A stretch of 64,000 bases of DNA from Anagrus nilaparvatae. Taxonomy: Eukaryota > Arthropoda > Insecta > Hymenoptera > Mymaridae. The stretch is from the NCBI GenBank assembly GCA_022575985.1, contig JAKSXM010000272.1:19712501-19776500 (forward strand). The letters are read 5' to 3'. Below the pieces are notes generated by a model. The model did no database searches and was not told where the DNA came from. It saw only the letters and a list, made by a program, of their open reading frames with translations. The position numbers and the translations under genes are program-made. Within the stretch, counting starts at the first letter, position 1; every line of letters begins with the position of its first letter. Positions 36,501 through 47,975 of this stretch are shown here, piece by piece.

Positions 36501-37059
36501 AGAAGCTTATTTCTAAGAAATAAATTTCAGAAAAATACACAGATATTTTTAAAAAATCAATTTTAAATATAATAAAAATAATAAATCGTCGTTCAAAATT
36601 GTTTAAAATTTCTATATTATCTAAACTGTTATTTAAAAACCCGAAATAAACTAATCTCTTCATTAATAATTTTCATGACATAATATCCTGCTATTTATAA
36701 ATAATAATAAAAAATTTCTAAAATTTACTAAAAAAAAAAAATAACGTCACATTTTTTACACGTAAACAGCAAAAATAAAAAATTATTCACATCTCATTCA
36801 AGTCAATCGTTTTTTTTTTTAAATTCCAAAAATCTGACGCACATATTATAAAACATAAAATTTTATAACTCATAATTTTCCAAAAATAAAATTATAATAC
36901 GAAAATAAATCAAATACGTTCTTAATTAATAACCTTCGATGAGAAAAATATAAATTTTTTTCATTTTTAATTTATTAAAAAACATAAATTTTATCAAAGT
37001 CATAATAATAATAATAGAGAAAATTTCAAAATTTTTTTATTTTTTTATTTTTTTTTTTA

Positions 37060-37212
37060 CAAGAAGTGTGAAATTCTCTGATTTGTTGGCAACGACTTTG
37101 AGCCAGAACACGCATAAAATTGAAGCCAAGGAAAAAGTGTAACCCTTTCTCTCCCCCACAGAAAAGTTTTGTGTAAACATGCGCATCCCGACCTTGCACT
37201 CTTCCGCTATCT
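37060..37212. other. Mixed-composition island in Zasp52 intron 1, 650 bp downstream of exon 1
   Basis: About 150 bases with near-balanced composition stand out between poly-T and poly-A tracts. On the minus strand they are open from an ATG at 37,084-37,186 (MRMFTQNFSVGERKGYTFSL and on), and on the plus strand they end in a textbook pyrimidine tract plus CCCCCACAG at about 37,161. I do not recognise the peptide. A conserved intronic control element, an alternative leader exon or an old insertion are all possible. Confidence 0.3.
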
Positions 37213-37858
37213 TTTTTAATTTATCTGTTTTTTCTTTTTTTTTTTTCTTAGAAAGAAGCCCACAAAAAAAACTGGAAAAATACTATTTTTCTATTTTTTT
37301 AATAAAAAAATTTAATAAATGAAATATTTTCTGTTAAATATAAATCATTTTTAAAATTCGATGCCAAAAATTATTTCATAAAAAAAAACCCGGTAAATTG
37401 CAAAGAATAATAGACAGTTTATTGTATTAATTTATGCCTAACGTTTAATTATATTGACAGAAACACAAAAAATAAATTTAATTTCTACTATTTTTTACTT
37501 ATTTTTTTGGCAAATTATCTTCAAAAAACAATTATTTAATTGGGGATTATTTCATTAGTAAATTAAAACAATCGCTTAAAATTTTTATTTTTTTCAGAAA
37601 ATTAAAAGATTTTTTTTTTATATAAATGTATACACAAAAATGTGCTCTAATTTAAAATCTTTTTGAAGACCTCCGGTTTTAGTTTCTAAAATAAACTCGA
37701 GCCAAAATAAAATATACACAAAACTTTTGAAATATAAAACAACGATTAAATCAAATAACGATCATTTAACATAATTTTTTTTTTAACGATTTTTTTTTCT
37801 AAATGAGGTCATAAAAAAATTTGATTAAAAAATAAATTAATTTTTAAAAAAATTTAAC

Positions 37859-37963
37859 CTTTTGAACGACCAATGGTGTGCCAAAATCTTTTCCACCTTG
37901 TAATCTAAATCCCCATGGTGAACCATCAAAACGTGAGAGTTTCAAACTGATCAGCTGCGCCAT
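37859..37963 (-). CDS. Zasp52: Zasp52 coding exon 1: start codon and first part of PDZ domain
   Basis: Thirty-five codons from ATG (37,961-37,963) to a GTTAAA donor. The translation begins MAQLISLKLSRFDG and contains SPWGFRLQGGKDFGTPL. The WGFRL stretch is the carboxylate-binding loop of PDZ domains of the ALP/Enigma/Zasp family. The exon ends in phase 0 after VVQK, and the next exon starts with V, which completes the second beta strand of the PDZ fold. No upstream in-frame continuation is needed, because the family starts its PDZ domain within about ten residues of the initiator methionine. The exon is clearly richer in G+C than the surrounding intron. Confidence 0.95.
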
Positions 37964-38480
37964 ATCTTGATTTTTTTCTTTAATTTTCTTTCAATAAATA
38001 AAAAAAGATTTTTTTTTTTAATTCAAACTTTTTGATAAGAAATTGACCTGATTTTCTTTTCTTTCAATTTTTTAACTAATGAAATTTAAAACTTTTTTTT
38101 TACACTCAATAAAAATATTGCAAATTTTCACTTTTATTATTTTTGCAAAAACTTTTTTTCAAAACTAAGCGCAATGTTGCGCACGCACACTAATTTTGTT
38201 TAGCCGGGAATTTCAAAAAATATTTATCACTTGAAAAAAAAATTTTTTTTGTCCTTATAAAAATTACGGTTGATCAACTCTCTGTAAAATTAAATTAAAA
38301 AAAGATAATAAAAACATGTGATTCGTTAAATTATTTAAAATGAAATAAAAAAGAGAGTTTAATCGTGTGCACCGCGTTAAAAAAAAAAAAAAAAAAAAAC
38401 AACTTAAATTCGAAAAGTGAATTGTAAGACTAAACCCGTTCGTTTGTTGGAGTCTCTTTGAAAGCCCTCCGTGAAATGTC
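37964..38480 (-). promoter_or_regulatory. Probable 5' leader and promoter region of Zasp52
   Basis: The 500 bases upstream of the start codon contain no other coding signal. They hold long A and T runs (for example 38,380-38,399) and a more mixed, pyrimidine-rich block near 38,430-38,520. A transcription start somewhere near 38,400-38,480 is a guess from composition only. No TATA box or initiator stands out in such AT-rich DNA. A separate upstream leader exon is equally possible. Confidence 0.25.
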
Positions 38481-41400
38481 TTCTCTCACTTATTCTTTCT
38501 CTTTTATTTCCTATCTTTATTTTTCCCTCACACGTTATCTTTTCACTCTTTTTTCATTTTTTATTTTTTTTTTTTGTTCCCCACCTATATACTACTTGTT
38601 CTGGATCTTCTTTATTCTTAAATATTTCATTTACTCACGTGCGTATTTTTTAAAAATTTTTATTTATTGTTCATCTCTTATTATTATTTCTTGGTGTGTG
38701 TGGGTTTTTTTATACTTTTTTTTTTAATGAAAATTCATTGAATTCTCGGCATTCGTTCCACAATAAATTTATATTTGATGAATTATTATTATATGGGTGC
38801 ACTCTTAACCGGATATTGGTTTAAATTTTTTTAGTTTTATTAAATGTCAATTCATTATGTTACAGTTTTTTAAAAATTATTACTGTCTTTTGTTTAAATT
38901 CATTTTTTTTAGATAATATTCTTTGGAATATTAATTACTTTTTTTTATTTTTAACAAATACGATAAAAAATAAGTCATTTAGGTATTTAACAAAAGGCAT
39001 AAATTTTTTACTAAGGTATTTAAAAATGAAATTTTATTACTGGTATTAAGAGTCAATCACATCGCGCAAGTTAATGATACTTCTCTTTAAAGTTGTTTTT
39101 ATGATTTTTGCTGTCAAATTTTATGATACATAAAAAATTGATGAATGATAAATTTGAGATTTTGATGAAATTTTACAATTATTTGATCGTAAAGTATTTT
39201 TATAAATAAATTTTCATTTACGTATTGTCTAAATTTAGAATACATTTTTGACAACCTTGTTTCTGATCAAGGGTGAATATTATTTTCTAGTAAAAATAAA
39301 ACAATCTTTTGGATTTTGAATTCACTAGTAAAATTAGTTGTCAAATACCAAAAAAATCAGATAAAATTATAGGTAATTTAATGGTTCCTAAGTATTGCTA
39401 CACTGAAAAAAAACCCGGTTGTGGCAGCTGGATTATTTTTTGTTTTCAACGTTTGCAAAAGTTTTCAAACGTAAAGAAAATTTAAAAAAAATAAATTTAC
39501 TCATTTAAACTATGAACTCCGCGGAATGGTGGGTTCAGGAAAAAAAATATTTGAACCAAAGAAAATTTTTTTGACACTTTTCTTTTAATTTAAATTTACA
39601 GCCATTTACATGGAAACAAAAATTCCGGTTGCCACAACCGGAATTCCGGTAGCTGCAACCGGAAATCCAGTAGTGGTAACCAGGATTCCGGTAACGACAA
39701 CTGATGAAATTCCTAATGTTTCAGTGCATATTGAATACTTGGGCTATTAATAAGTAAATTTTCAGTCCAGTTAGAAAAAATGCGATTTTTATGTGCTTGT
39801 TAGCAATAAATACTTAAGAGTAATTAATTTAGCTATACTTTTATTTTTTCCAATGAATGAAAAATTTGAAAAAATTGGAACTTGATTTTTGGATTTCTCA
39901 GAAAATTTTATGAAGGTACCCCTGTTCAGGCAAATTTGTGATATCTCTGAAACGCTGTCAAAAAAAAAAAATATATTAAAAAAATAAAATTAAATTTCAT
40001 TTTTCAAAATAATGAAACTAAGTTTTAATTTTTTTTTTCGTTGTTAAGCCTTTCAAAAATTTTTTTAAATTGCCTGAAAAAAATTTGGTATTCAGTGAAA
40101 TTTCTCAAAGAACCCAAAAATTGATTCAGAATTTTCGAATATTTTCAAACAGTGGCCGAAAATCGGATCTTAAAAATTCTAGCAAAAATTTACCCAGATC
40201 CCAGAAGTTCAATTTCTTTTTTGTTATTTTTATTATCAGTGTAAATTTTTAACAAATTGTGGGTAAGATGAAGGTATTTTAGCGCAAATTCGACAATTTT
40301 CATAAAATTAAAACTAGTGCAACATTCAATATCTTTATTAGATTTAAAGGCCTATTGTTAAATGAAAAAAAAGGTATTAAGTCTTTAAAATATTCATAAA
40401 TATTATAATTTTATAAAAATATGACAGATGATTTTTGCATTAAATTTAACCTTTTGTAAAATTAAAACAATTAGGTATGCCATCCCTTGCAAGCCTAAAA
40501 CCCTAAAAAACCAAATACCTTAAAATTCTTATTTTAGTGAAAATTCGCCATCGATAAAACCACTCACTCAAACTAACCCCAATAAATCCAATTTCCCAAA
40601 CTGAAACCCCATTCAACCAAAAAACGCAATAAATACAAATATTTTTAGTAAAAATTACTCATAATTAAACAATTAAAAAAAAATCATACTTAAAACTCAA
40701 TAATGCAAAATATAAAATAATTTCTCCAGCATACGTAAGTAAGTTACATCCGTATGATTAAATATGGAAAAACCCCATAATAATATGAGCCAGACATACA
40801 AAAAGATAGAAATCTATATACCTGTCATATTTCTTTTTAATTCTATAAATAAAATAAATATAATTAAGAAATATAAAAAAAAAAAAAGAAAATAAAAAAT
40901 TCTTTTAATTCTCATGTTTTTCTTTATATATTTTCTATCTTTATTTATATATAAAATAAATTAATGAAGTTTTCTTGTGAAAAATTCTCATTCGCCCTTT
41001 TTTTTTACTTATAATAAAAAAAAAAACATCCTTGAATTCATTCGGGTGCATCAAACGAATATTATATACACTGAGAGTACAAATTTTTAAAACGTTTGTT
41101 TTACGAATCGTGACGATATAAATCCTTTTGTTTTTATACATTATAACTTTTTTTTTTTCTATGTAAACTAACTTCATTTCCTTTTTATAAAAAAAAAAAT
41201 TTTTTTTTTGTCAAATAGGAATAAAACATTATAAGATATTATACTGACATAAGAGTATTCTCACGACATTTTATTATAAAATATATGTGTGTCCAATTAG
41301 TTATGTATACAAAAAATTTTAATATTTTGTTTTAAAAAAAAATTAATTGAATTTTTTTTTGGTCTTCAAGGTATTATTTACTTATTCAATGTATTTTAAT

Positions 41401-43465
41401 ATATTTATTAACTGAATTCTATTTTAATAATTCTTTTGTCTTTTGTATTATATATGGGGTTATTTAGGGAATCTAGTTTAGGCACTCTAGTGCCAAAGTT
41501 TTATTTGTTCAGGTCATAAATTCTTATTATTGTTTTACCATAAAATGTTGGTCAAAAATGTTGGCGAGAATTTCTTCAAATACTAGAATTTATGGTGAAA
41601 TTTTGGTATTTACTTTGTTTAAGAGCTTTTATTGCAATTTCTTATCGTTGGTCCGAAAGTAATTGGATAAATTTTTGCCTTTGACGAAAAAAAATCAGAT
41701 AAGATCTTTGGTTACTGCACCAGATGGTTTGTAATATAATATGTGCGAGTAATTTTTGGTGAAACTAACCTAAAGGATTGTTGAATACCTAGGATTTTGT
41801 AAAAACTGATTGGACTGAATTTTATATTTTCCTCCAATATGGACCAAAAACTTTGTCCTTTAGATACTACCTGAAGAAGCCCATATAGATTATAAATGCC
41901 TTGAAATAATAAATTTTTGTCTATACCTTACAAAAAAAAAAATGATAAAATATTTGACAATAATTCAAAAACAAAAAAAAACTAAAATTTATTTGTATTA
42001 CACATTAAAATTCTGAATAAAATAAAAAAATTCAATACATTAACCATTTAATAAAAATATTCTCAGTAAAATATTAATTAAAAAACTAATTAAACAAATT
42101 TTTACAAAAACATAATTATAATTTAAATAAAATAGATAAAAAATTTAAAATATTCAAATTACCTAATAAGAGACCTAAAAAGATAACAAATTTTTTATTT
42201 TTCTAAAAAAATTCTATTTTATTTTTAATGATACAAAAATTTTGAAAAAAAAATATATAAAACGACAAGATTTTTTATAAAAAAATAAATTCGTGATATA
42301 GATTATAAATCTAAAAATGTTATATATTTTTTAAAACAAAAAAATTACAGTTACAAAGTATATTTACCTATTTTTCTATATACAAGACACATTACTTTTT
42401 TGTTAATATGCAATATAATTTAATATCTATGGCTTGTGGCTATCACGAATAAAATAAATATTGGATTTTTAGTGCATTAAATAAAAATCATGAACTATAA
42501 ATTTAGTAAATTATTTTAATATATTTTAAGTATAAAAAGACACATAATTTTTATAAAGAAGCATTAAATATATTGTGAGAGAACAATGTTTTTATATGCA
42601 AATACAATGCAATTCTTTAAATATCTTAAATGTAAATCAAAAAAATGTAAATTAAAAATATTTTCAGAGTTTAGCATAAAAAGATGAGTCAATGAATGAA
42701 TTAATTTATTTGTGAGTCAATAATATGATAATTTTTTTTTTTTTGATTAGAAAATAAATTGATAAATTTGTTATTAATAATTTTTTTGTTCTTTTAAAAA
42801 AATTTTTTTTATCTTTTATTGATAGAATTATTATTATACACTTGCTGTATATATTATGTAAACAAATCAGCTGTGGTATTACTCATGAATATTAAATTTG
42901 ACTGATTATTTACTTTGAATATAATTAATATTTTATTGATTCATCAATATTTCTTATTAACGAGTTACAGAACAATCTAACTTATTTCATTAATTTATTA
43001 TATTAACTGTTAATTTTTGATTTTTTTACTTTTACATTCAATATACGTGACTTGCATTTAATTTATATGTGGTACGTATTTAAAAGAAAAAAAATTTCTA
43101 ATAATCGATCAATTTATTTATTTGTGTTTAATGTATTATCAGTTTAAAAAATGTAAAATAATTGTGTTACTGGACTTTGTAATGTAAATTGTAATTTTAG
43201 TTACTTAAGCAAGGACGGGGACATGCATGGTTAAATAAGAGATAAAAAAACACAATCATCGCTCTGGTAGGTCAGCTTGTTTCTCATGAATCTATTACGT
43301 TTTTCAGGACTTTTTTTATTAGTTGGCTTTTGTCCCATGACTCAGATATTGAAATCTTTTTTAACGAATGATTTCTGAAACTTCCTGGATATTGTTCTAA
43401 GAATTGTTAGTGATAGCTAATAGATTTTCAATGTAGTATCGCTTTATGTTACATGGAAGTTTTCT
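38481..43465. other. Upstream intergenic DNA
   Basis: There is no credible gene. Open stretches at 38,458-38,727 and 40,941-41,177 are T- or A-run translations. The only structured item is the palindromic element at 39,401-39,726. The interval 41,200-43,465 is uniform AT-rich sequence in which I see nothing. Confidence 0.6.
39401..39726. mobile_element. MITE-like element with CACTGAAA ends
   Basis: It begins CACTGAAAAAAAACCCGGTT and ends TTTCAGTG, preceded by TA. Near the right end ATTCCGGTTGCCACAACCGG and similar short tandem variants (AACCGGAATTCCGGTAGC) form several small hairpins. The same start sequence occurs at 10,867 in the Zasp52 intron, where the right half seems lost or diverged (CCGGTTGTAGCAGCTGGATT at about 10,970). 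Confidence 0.7.
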
Positions 43466-43469
43466 TATC

Positions 43470-43715
43470 TGAATTAGGTGCGATTTAATTCATGGAGCAC
43501 ATTTTTACTAGATTCTAGGGTCACTATAGTTGACTTCAATTGAACTCTAGTAATTATCACTAAAAATTAATTAAAATTTTGCTCAGAGCCGATTTTATGG
43601 ATCCTGTTTAAGCAGAATTTTAATAAATTTTGAGTAAAAATTAATTATTTCTACTCTAGTGCCCCTAGAATCTAGTAAGAATACGCTCCATGAAATCGTC
43701 CCTAATTGAGTTTGA
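43470..43715. mobile_element. Palindromic MITE-like element
   Basis: CATGGAGCACATTTTTACTA followed by GATTCTAGGGTCAC at 43,492 is matched by GTGCCCCTAGAATC followed by TAGTAAGAATACGCTCCATG ending near 43,692. The outermost bases GAATTAGGTGCGATTT and CGTCCCTAATTGAG also pair. Central mirror bases are TAAAAATTAATTA. There is no coding capacity. Confidence 0.75.
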
Positions 43716-44369
43716 AAGCTGTCAAACGCCATCAGTGACTCTAGCCTCGTTCATATTTCCTTGAAGAACCATAATGGTTTTCGATGATTTTGATTCATTT
43801 TTTTTTGCTGCAGCAAAAACTCCTTTATAATACCAAGGACCGGTAGAGGGGGTAGTTACAGGATTCAACTGAACTCCCCGCAGCGGTAATTTTTACCTTT
43901 TTTTAGTAAATTTCCGGATTGATTCTGGATTCACCCCACCAAAATATGCCTAGATCCACCCTGGTCATACTATCAGTTGAATAAGCTATCCGGTTTTTTT
44001 TTGAATATTGAGGAACCAATATTTTTGCATCTGCTCTAAATTTTTTTAAGCTCTTAGTTATAGATATTAATTTTTAAAAATTCTGCCAAATTATTGGCTT
44101 TACGGTTCCTCAAGCAATAAAAAAATATTCTAAATGGTCTATTTCATCTAATAAATTGTCATAGTATAAAAAAAAAACTAAAAATGACCTTTTCTTTGAT
44201 ATTGTCATTATAAACCATGGAAAAAATTAGGTATTTTATTTTTTTTTATTTTAGAAAAAATTTTGCGCAAGCAATGCCAATGCGCATTTGAATACAATTT
44301 TAGAAAAGTACATAATACACAATATAATAATTTTTATAAAAACATTAATAAAATAATATAATAAGAACA

Positions 44370-44610
44370 AAAAATATTTCTATATGTGCATTTCTACGAG
44401 AAAGTACTTTTTATGAGCACCAAAAATGAAGAAAAAAAAATTTACGAGGCCGCGACTGCCACCATGATTTTCTGGTAGTTTGAACCCTATAGAATGCAAA
44501 AAAAAGCGTGAACACGAAATCGGCGATGGATGCCAAAAAGATTTTGCCACTTTTATGTCAAAAACCGTGTGTTTCGTATCTGAGCTACCCCAAATTTTCA
44601 AAATAACTTT
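44370..44610. mobile_element. Likely non-coding transposon remnant
   Basis: The block has higher G+C than its surroundings (GGCCGCGACTGCCACCATGA). The open minus-strand frame of 73 codons (44,380-44,601) shows no domain, so it is probably part of an old DNA transposon. The call rests on composition only. Confidence 0.3.
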
Positions 44611-44639
44611 TTAGATAAATAAAATTTTTAAAAACTAGG

Positions 44640-45235
44640 TAAAAAATCTGATTGCCAGGGAAAAATCACTCCAGAAGAAAAAAAAACTTTTCTTTTTCCG
44701 ATGAAATTTAGCCAAGTTATCGTCAATTTAAGATTTTACTCAAATTTTCCTTAAAAAAGATTGAAGTTCTATATTGAAAAATGCCTGTTTCTGAACTTTA
44801 AACATGCATTACTCGCTTGATTTTCATCGTAAAATAATAATTTTTTTTTTTAAATCGATGTATTTTTCCCTGGCAATTCATTTGTTTATGAAAAAAATCA
44901 TTTTTATATACCAAATTTCAATTTTTAGGTCAAAAGCCTTTGAAAATTGTAAGTAGCAAAATTTACTTAACACAGTTTTTGACCTAAAAATTGAAATTTG
45001 GTCAATAAAAATGATTTCTTTCTTGAAGAAATGAATACTCAGGAAAAAATTAATTGATTTTAAAAAAAAATTTATTATTTTACGATGAAAATCAAGCGAA
45101 TAATGCATATTATTGCTGAAATTTGTCTTAAAAATGATTGAAATTCTATTGAAATATGCCTGTTTCTGGACTTAAAATAAGCATTACTAGCTTGATTTTC
45201 ATCGTAAAATAATAAATTTTTTTTTAAAATCAATT
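44640..45235. repeat. Cluster of direct and inverted repeats
   Basis: The block GCATTACTCGCTTGATTTTC followed by ATCGTAAAATAATAA occurs at 44,808, again in the same direction at 45,182 (GCATTACTAGCTTG), and inverted at about 45,073-45,107 (TACGATGAAAATCAAGCG). CCAAATTTCAATTTTTAGGT at 44,911 is answered by ACCTAAAAATTGAAATTTGG at 44,983-45,002. AATGCCTGTTTCTG precedes both direct copies. This is a nested palindromic repeat abutting a reverse-transcriptase fragment at 45,236. Confidence 0.7.
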
Positions 45236-45525
45236 AATTTTGTGATCAATAGTATCGAAAGCTTGACTAAAATCAAACATTAACAGAATTGTGACTAAAC
45301 CTTGTTCAACACCACGTCTAATTATATCAGTAAGATTCAATAAGACAGTCTGGGTACTGAAATTTTTCCTGTAGCCAGACTGATGCTCATTGATCAGATT
45401 ATTACTTTCTAAGTAGGCAACTACTTGATCTACAATTATCTTTCTAAAGCCTTAGCAAGGTGTGATATGTTGGCAACAGGACGTGTGTCTGAAGGAGATA
45501 ATGGTCGAGGTATTACAACTAAAAA
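45236..45525 (-). pseudogene. Non-LTR retrotransposon reverse-transcriptase fragment
   Basis: The minus strand translates, with one small frame break near 45,445, to VVIPRPLSPSDTRPVANISH, then LINEHQSGYRKNFSTQT and MFDFSQAFDTID. These are the fingers and palm motif A of a non-LTR (Jockey/R1/CR1-like) reverse transcriptase, including the first catalytic Asp of FDFSQAFD. Motif C and everything after it are missing. It ends abruptly at the repeat cluster. Sequence differences from the neighbouring fragment (46,230-47,970) show that it comes from another copy or subfamily. Confidence 0.8.
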
Positions 45526-46229
45526 GAAAAAAAAAATTACTGTAATAAAAAAAGTACTATTATTTGACGAATAAATTAATGAGACGAAAATCTTTACCAT
45601 TTTAAAACAAATTTATAATAAATACTGTCGATTCTTTGATCGAGGATGGGCCTCTTGATGGGTCTCTACTGGGTTATCTCTGTATTTTGAAAAAAGGTCA
45701 GGTAATTTGGTTGGTCCATACTTAGTAGCGAGTCAATAAAGTCTTTTTTTCTATGGAGAAATATAAATGTTGTTTAGTCTTTGAATCTACTTAAGAATTT
45801 TATTACATTGATATTTTTCATTGTAAAATTATGGAAAGAAAATTATATTTATATACCGACTATTACTGGGCATAAAATTTTTTTATTGCCTTTAAATTTT
45901 TGGTTTTGAAATAAATAAGAGCGGGAATTTGATTTCTCATCTCTTTTTTAATTTGAGTATAAGGCTTGTAAGTTTAAAACATCTTTAGGGAATTGCAAAG
46001 AAATTTTAATTTTCAATAATATTTGTGATTTTACAAGCGCTTTGCATTTTAACAAAACAAATTTTTTTTAAAACCACACAAAAAATTTTGTAATTTTACA
46101 AAATCTATAGGAAATTACAAAAAAATTGTATTTTTCATTAACATTTGTGATTTTACAAGCGCTTTGTATTTTTATAAAACTTATACTATGTAAATTTTTT
46201 TAAAATAACAAAAAATTTTTACAGTGTAA
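45526..46229. repeat. AT-rich insert with 122-bp tandem duplication and MITE end
   Basis: GTGATTTTACAAGCGCTTTG occurs at 46,025 and again at 46,147, each within a similar block of about 120 bp. The right border is TTTTTACAGTGTAAG, the complement of the CACTGTAAAA terminal sequence seen at 14,635 and 20,131. It separates two reverse-transcriptase pieces, so it probably inserted into or next to them. The part 45,526-45,980 shows nothing further. Confidence 0.5.
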
Positions 46230-47370
46230 GATTACGACTTGCAGTGTTCCAGACTAGGTTTTATTAAAGTTTGAACAAGCCGTTTACGGAGAGTTTCAGA
46301 TGCAATATTATAATTAATATTATAATTACTAATATAATAATTTCTTATAAATCTTAGAGTATAGAGCACCCTGCTTACTTTTTTCTCAACTGATATTAAA
46401 CGCGGCTTTCAAGTTAGTTTCTCCCATATCAACACCAGTAAGGCTTGGTATATCAAGTCGATAAACAAAGCGGCCTGTAATAAAATAGATTGCTGTAGTT
46501 TTATTAGGGTTTAGTCTAAGGGATACTGAATTAGCTCAAAAGTGACATTTGAGACTATGTGGCTTCATTTTTAATGGATCAAGTAGTTTGTTCAGGCTTA
46601 AATAGTTGTTAATCTGTTCATGAGCTAGCTTTTCAAGAACTTTTGATAGGAAGAATAGAAGGGCAACAGGACGAAAGTCGATGGCGCGGATCGAGTAGAG
46701 GTCTTTTTGATGGCTACAAGTAACGAATTTTTCCAAGCTGAAGGATAACACCCTATAAGAAATGCATTGAAAAGCTTAAGAAGATGTGGGTCAATGGAGG
46801 GAAAAGATTTTGCCATTATTTTATGTCATCAAAACCAGTAACTTGAGATGAGAAATGAGCTACAGCAAGAGTAACATCATTTAAGATAACCTCTGTGAAA
46901 CTAAAGCCTCAGATAGATGCTGAATCAATTAGTTCTGAAGTTTCGTCGATATTTTCTATAGAAGAAGTAAAAACTCCTGCAAAATATGTATTAAGGTCAT
47001 CCGGAGAAAAGCCGTGAAGATCACTACGAAGAGTAGGTATCAGTCCTTGTTGCCTCAATTCGCGCCATATATCGCGGTTATTATCGATTGCTTCATCAAG
47101 TCTAGCATATATAAATGTATTATTAGAGAGAGAGAAAGAGATTCTATCTCTTCAGTAAGCTGCAATAGCTCGCTTAAGAGAGAAGAATTTTTTGAATTTA
47201 GATATCGGTGCTTTTTTACGTTCATGAATTAAAAAATTTAATTTATCATCAATCCCGAGATGTTTGCTCTTTTTGGAATTGATAGTTTTGAGTTGTGCCA
47301 GTTCGTCAATCGCAGTTTGAATGTTGTTGCTAAGGATAAAAAAGCAGTGTCTATATTAAAATCTGTCATG
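46230..47370 (-). pseudogene. Degenerate non-LTR reverse transcriptase with core deleted
   Basis: In transcription order the minus strand gives TEVILNDVTLAVAHFSSQ, FRPVALLFFLSKVLEKLA and QINNYLSLNKLLDPLK (46,536-46,900). It then jumps directly to SLRLNPNKTTAIYF (about 46,500) and the thumb ASETLRKRLVQTLIKPSLEH (about 46,240-46,300). The fingers-palm section with the catalytic aspartates is missing between 46,560 and 46,540. Several stops and frame changes are present. It is a dead copy. Confidence 0.78.
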
Positions 47371-47975
47371 CTAAAATCACTTCAATTGGATCGAATCAAT
47401 GCCTCATTGATGGCCGCAGGAGTTATACTGTTTAGTTTCCTGTAGGAAAAAGTTTTCTTAGGATCCCTAGACAAAAATATCTGAATTTCTACTTCAATGA
47501 GGTTATGATCACTCATGAAAGAAGGAATTTTATTGTGATGATTACAAGCTACATTCATTGTTGTCCACATATATTATGTCAATCCAAGTCTTACAAATGC
47601 TAGAAGCACGTGGACGGCGTGTTGCGCGATGATAACTCATTAAACAGGTCTTTTACAAAAGAGGTGTTACAACTGTATATAAGCATATCCGTATTGAGGT
47701 CTTCCATAATAATCTTGTGACTGTAGTTAGAGCACAGGTCACGTAGATTTGATAAAAATTGGAGATCAGCGTCAAAAGGTACATATGATTGACGGTACAG
47801 TAGGCAGAATCCCTGCACCTGTGATGCATAAGATATTCGAAGCAATCGGGCTTATGACTTTTTATTGTATTAGAGCGTGCTAGAGCTGTAACTCTTAAAT
47901 TATTACGGATAAATAATACAACCCCGCCATCTTGAGTATTTCAAACTTGTTTGATCGAACTATAGCCTTCCGTTT
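47371..47975 (-). pseudogene. APE-type endonuclease domain of the same non-LTR element
   Basis: Fragments read DGGVVLFIRNNLRVTALARS (about 47,870-47,940), YVPFDADLQFLSNLRDLCSN and KIIMEDLNTDML (47,690-47,790), and MSDHNLIEVEIQIF (about 47,480-47,520). GGVxxFIRNNL, the D-L-N of the catalytic loop and SDHNLI are signatures of the apurinic-like endonuclease that nicks target DNA for these retrotransposons. There are frame changes between fragments. It is directly upstream of the reverse-transcriptase remains, giving the standard EN-RT order. Confidence 0.8.

Larger units (their letters stand above)
18650..37858 (-). other. First coding intron of Zasp52 (about 19 kb)
   Basis: This very AT-rich intron has no confirmed exon. 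It contains the palindromic elements at 20,131, 20,690-20,910, 27,985-28,460, 34,335-34,598 and 36,265-36,500, a 70-80-bp tandem duplication at 28,494-28,640, and the ribozyme-like motif at 28,811-28,870. Open stretches at 21,992-22,078, 26,919-27,305, 32,657-32,863, 33,197-33,394 and 35,632-35,817 have no recognisable homologue. Short TE-like debris (26,160-26,260, with an (ATA)n run) is also present. Confidence 0.7.
1..37963 (-). other. Zasp52: Zasp52 gene locus (span, incomplete at 3' end)
   Basis: This span holds the exons of a PDZ-ZM-LIM scaffold protein. Proteins of this family bind alpha-actinin at the muscle Z-disc and at integrin attachment sites. I joined exons by hand using GT-AG borders and reading phase. 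The chain start exon, PDZ, ZM motif, LIM1, serine/asparagine-rich linkers and giant linker exon is phase-consistent at every junction (0/0, 0/0, 2/2, 1/1, 2/2, 2/2, 0/0, 0/0, 1/1). The order matches Zasp52 of Drosophila and vertebrate ALP/Enigma (PDLIM) proteins. First intron length is about 19 kb. The gene runs off the left edge while still open, so the C-terminal Enigma-type LIM domains and the stop codon of the long isoform are not seen. Alternative exons are described separately. Confidence 0.93.

Noticed and set aside
38458..38727. Plus-strand frames rich in Phe, Ser and Leu upstream of Zasp52
   Set aside because: They are the translation of T-rich simple sequence. No initiation context, no domain.
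40941..41177. 78-codon minus-strand frame upstream of Zasp52
   Set aside because: Lys/Ile-rich translation of A/T runs with no homologue recognised.
44380..44601. 73-codon minus-strand frame
   Set aside because: No domain, and it spans a poly-A/T run. More likely non-coding transposon DNA.
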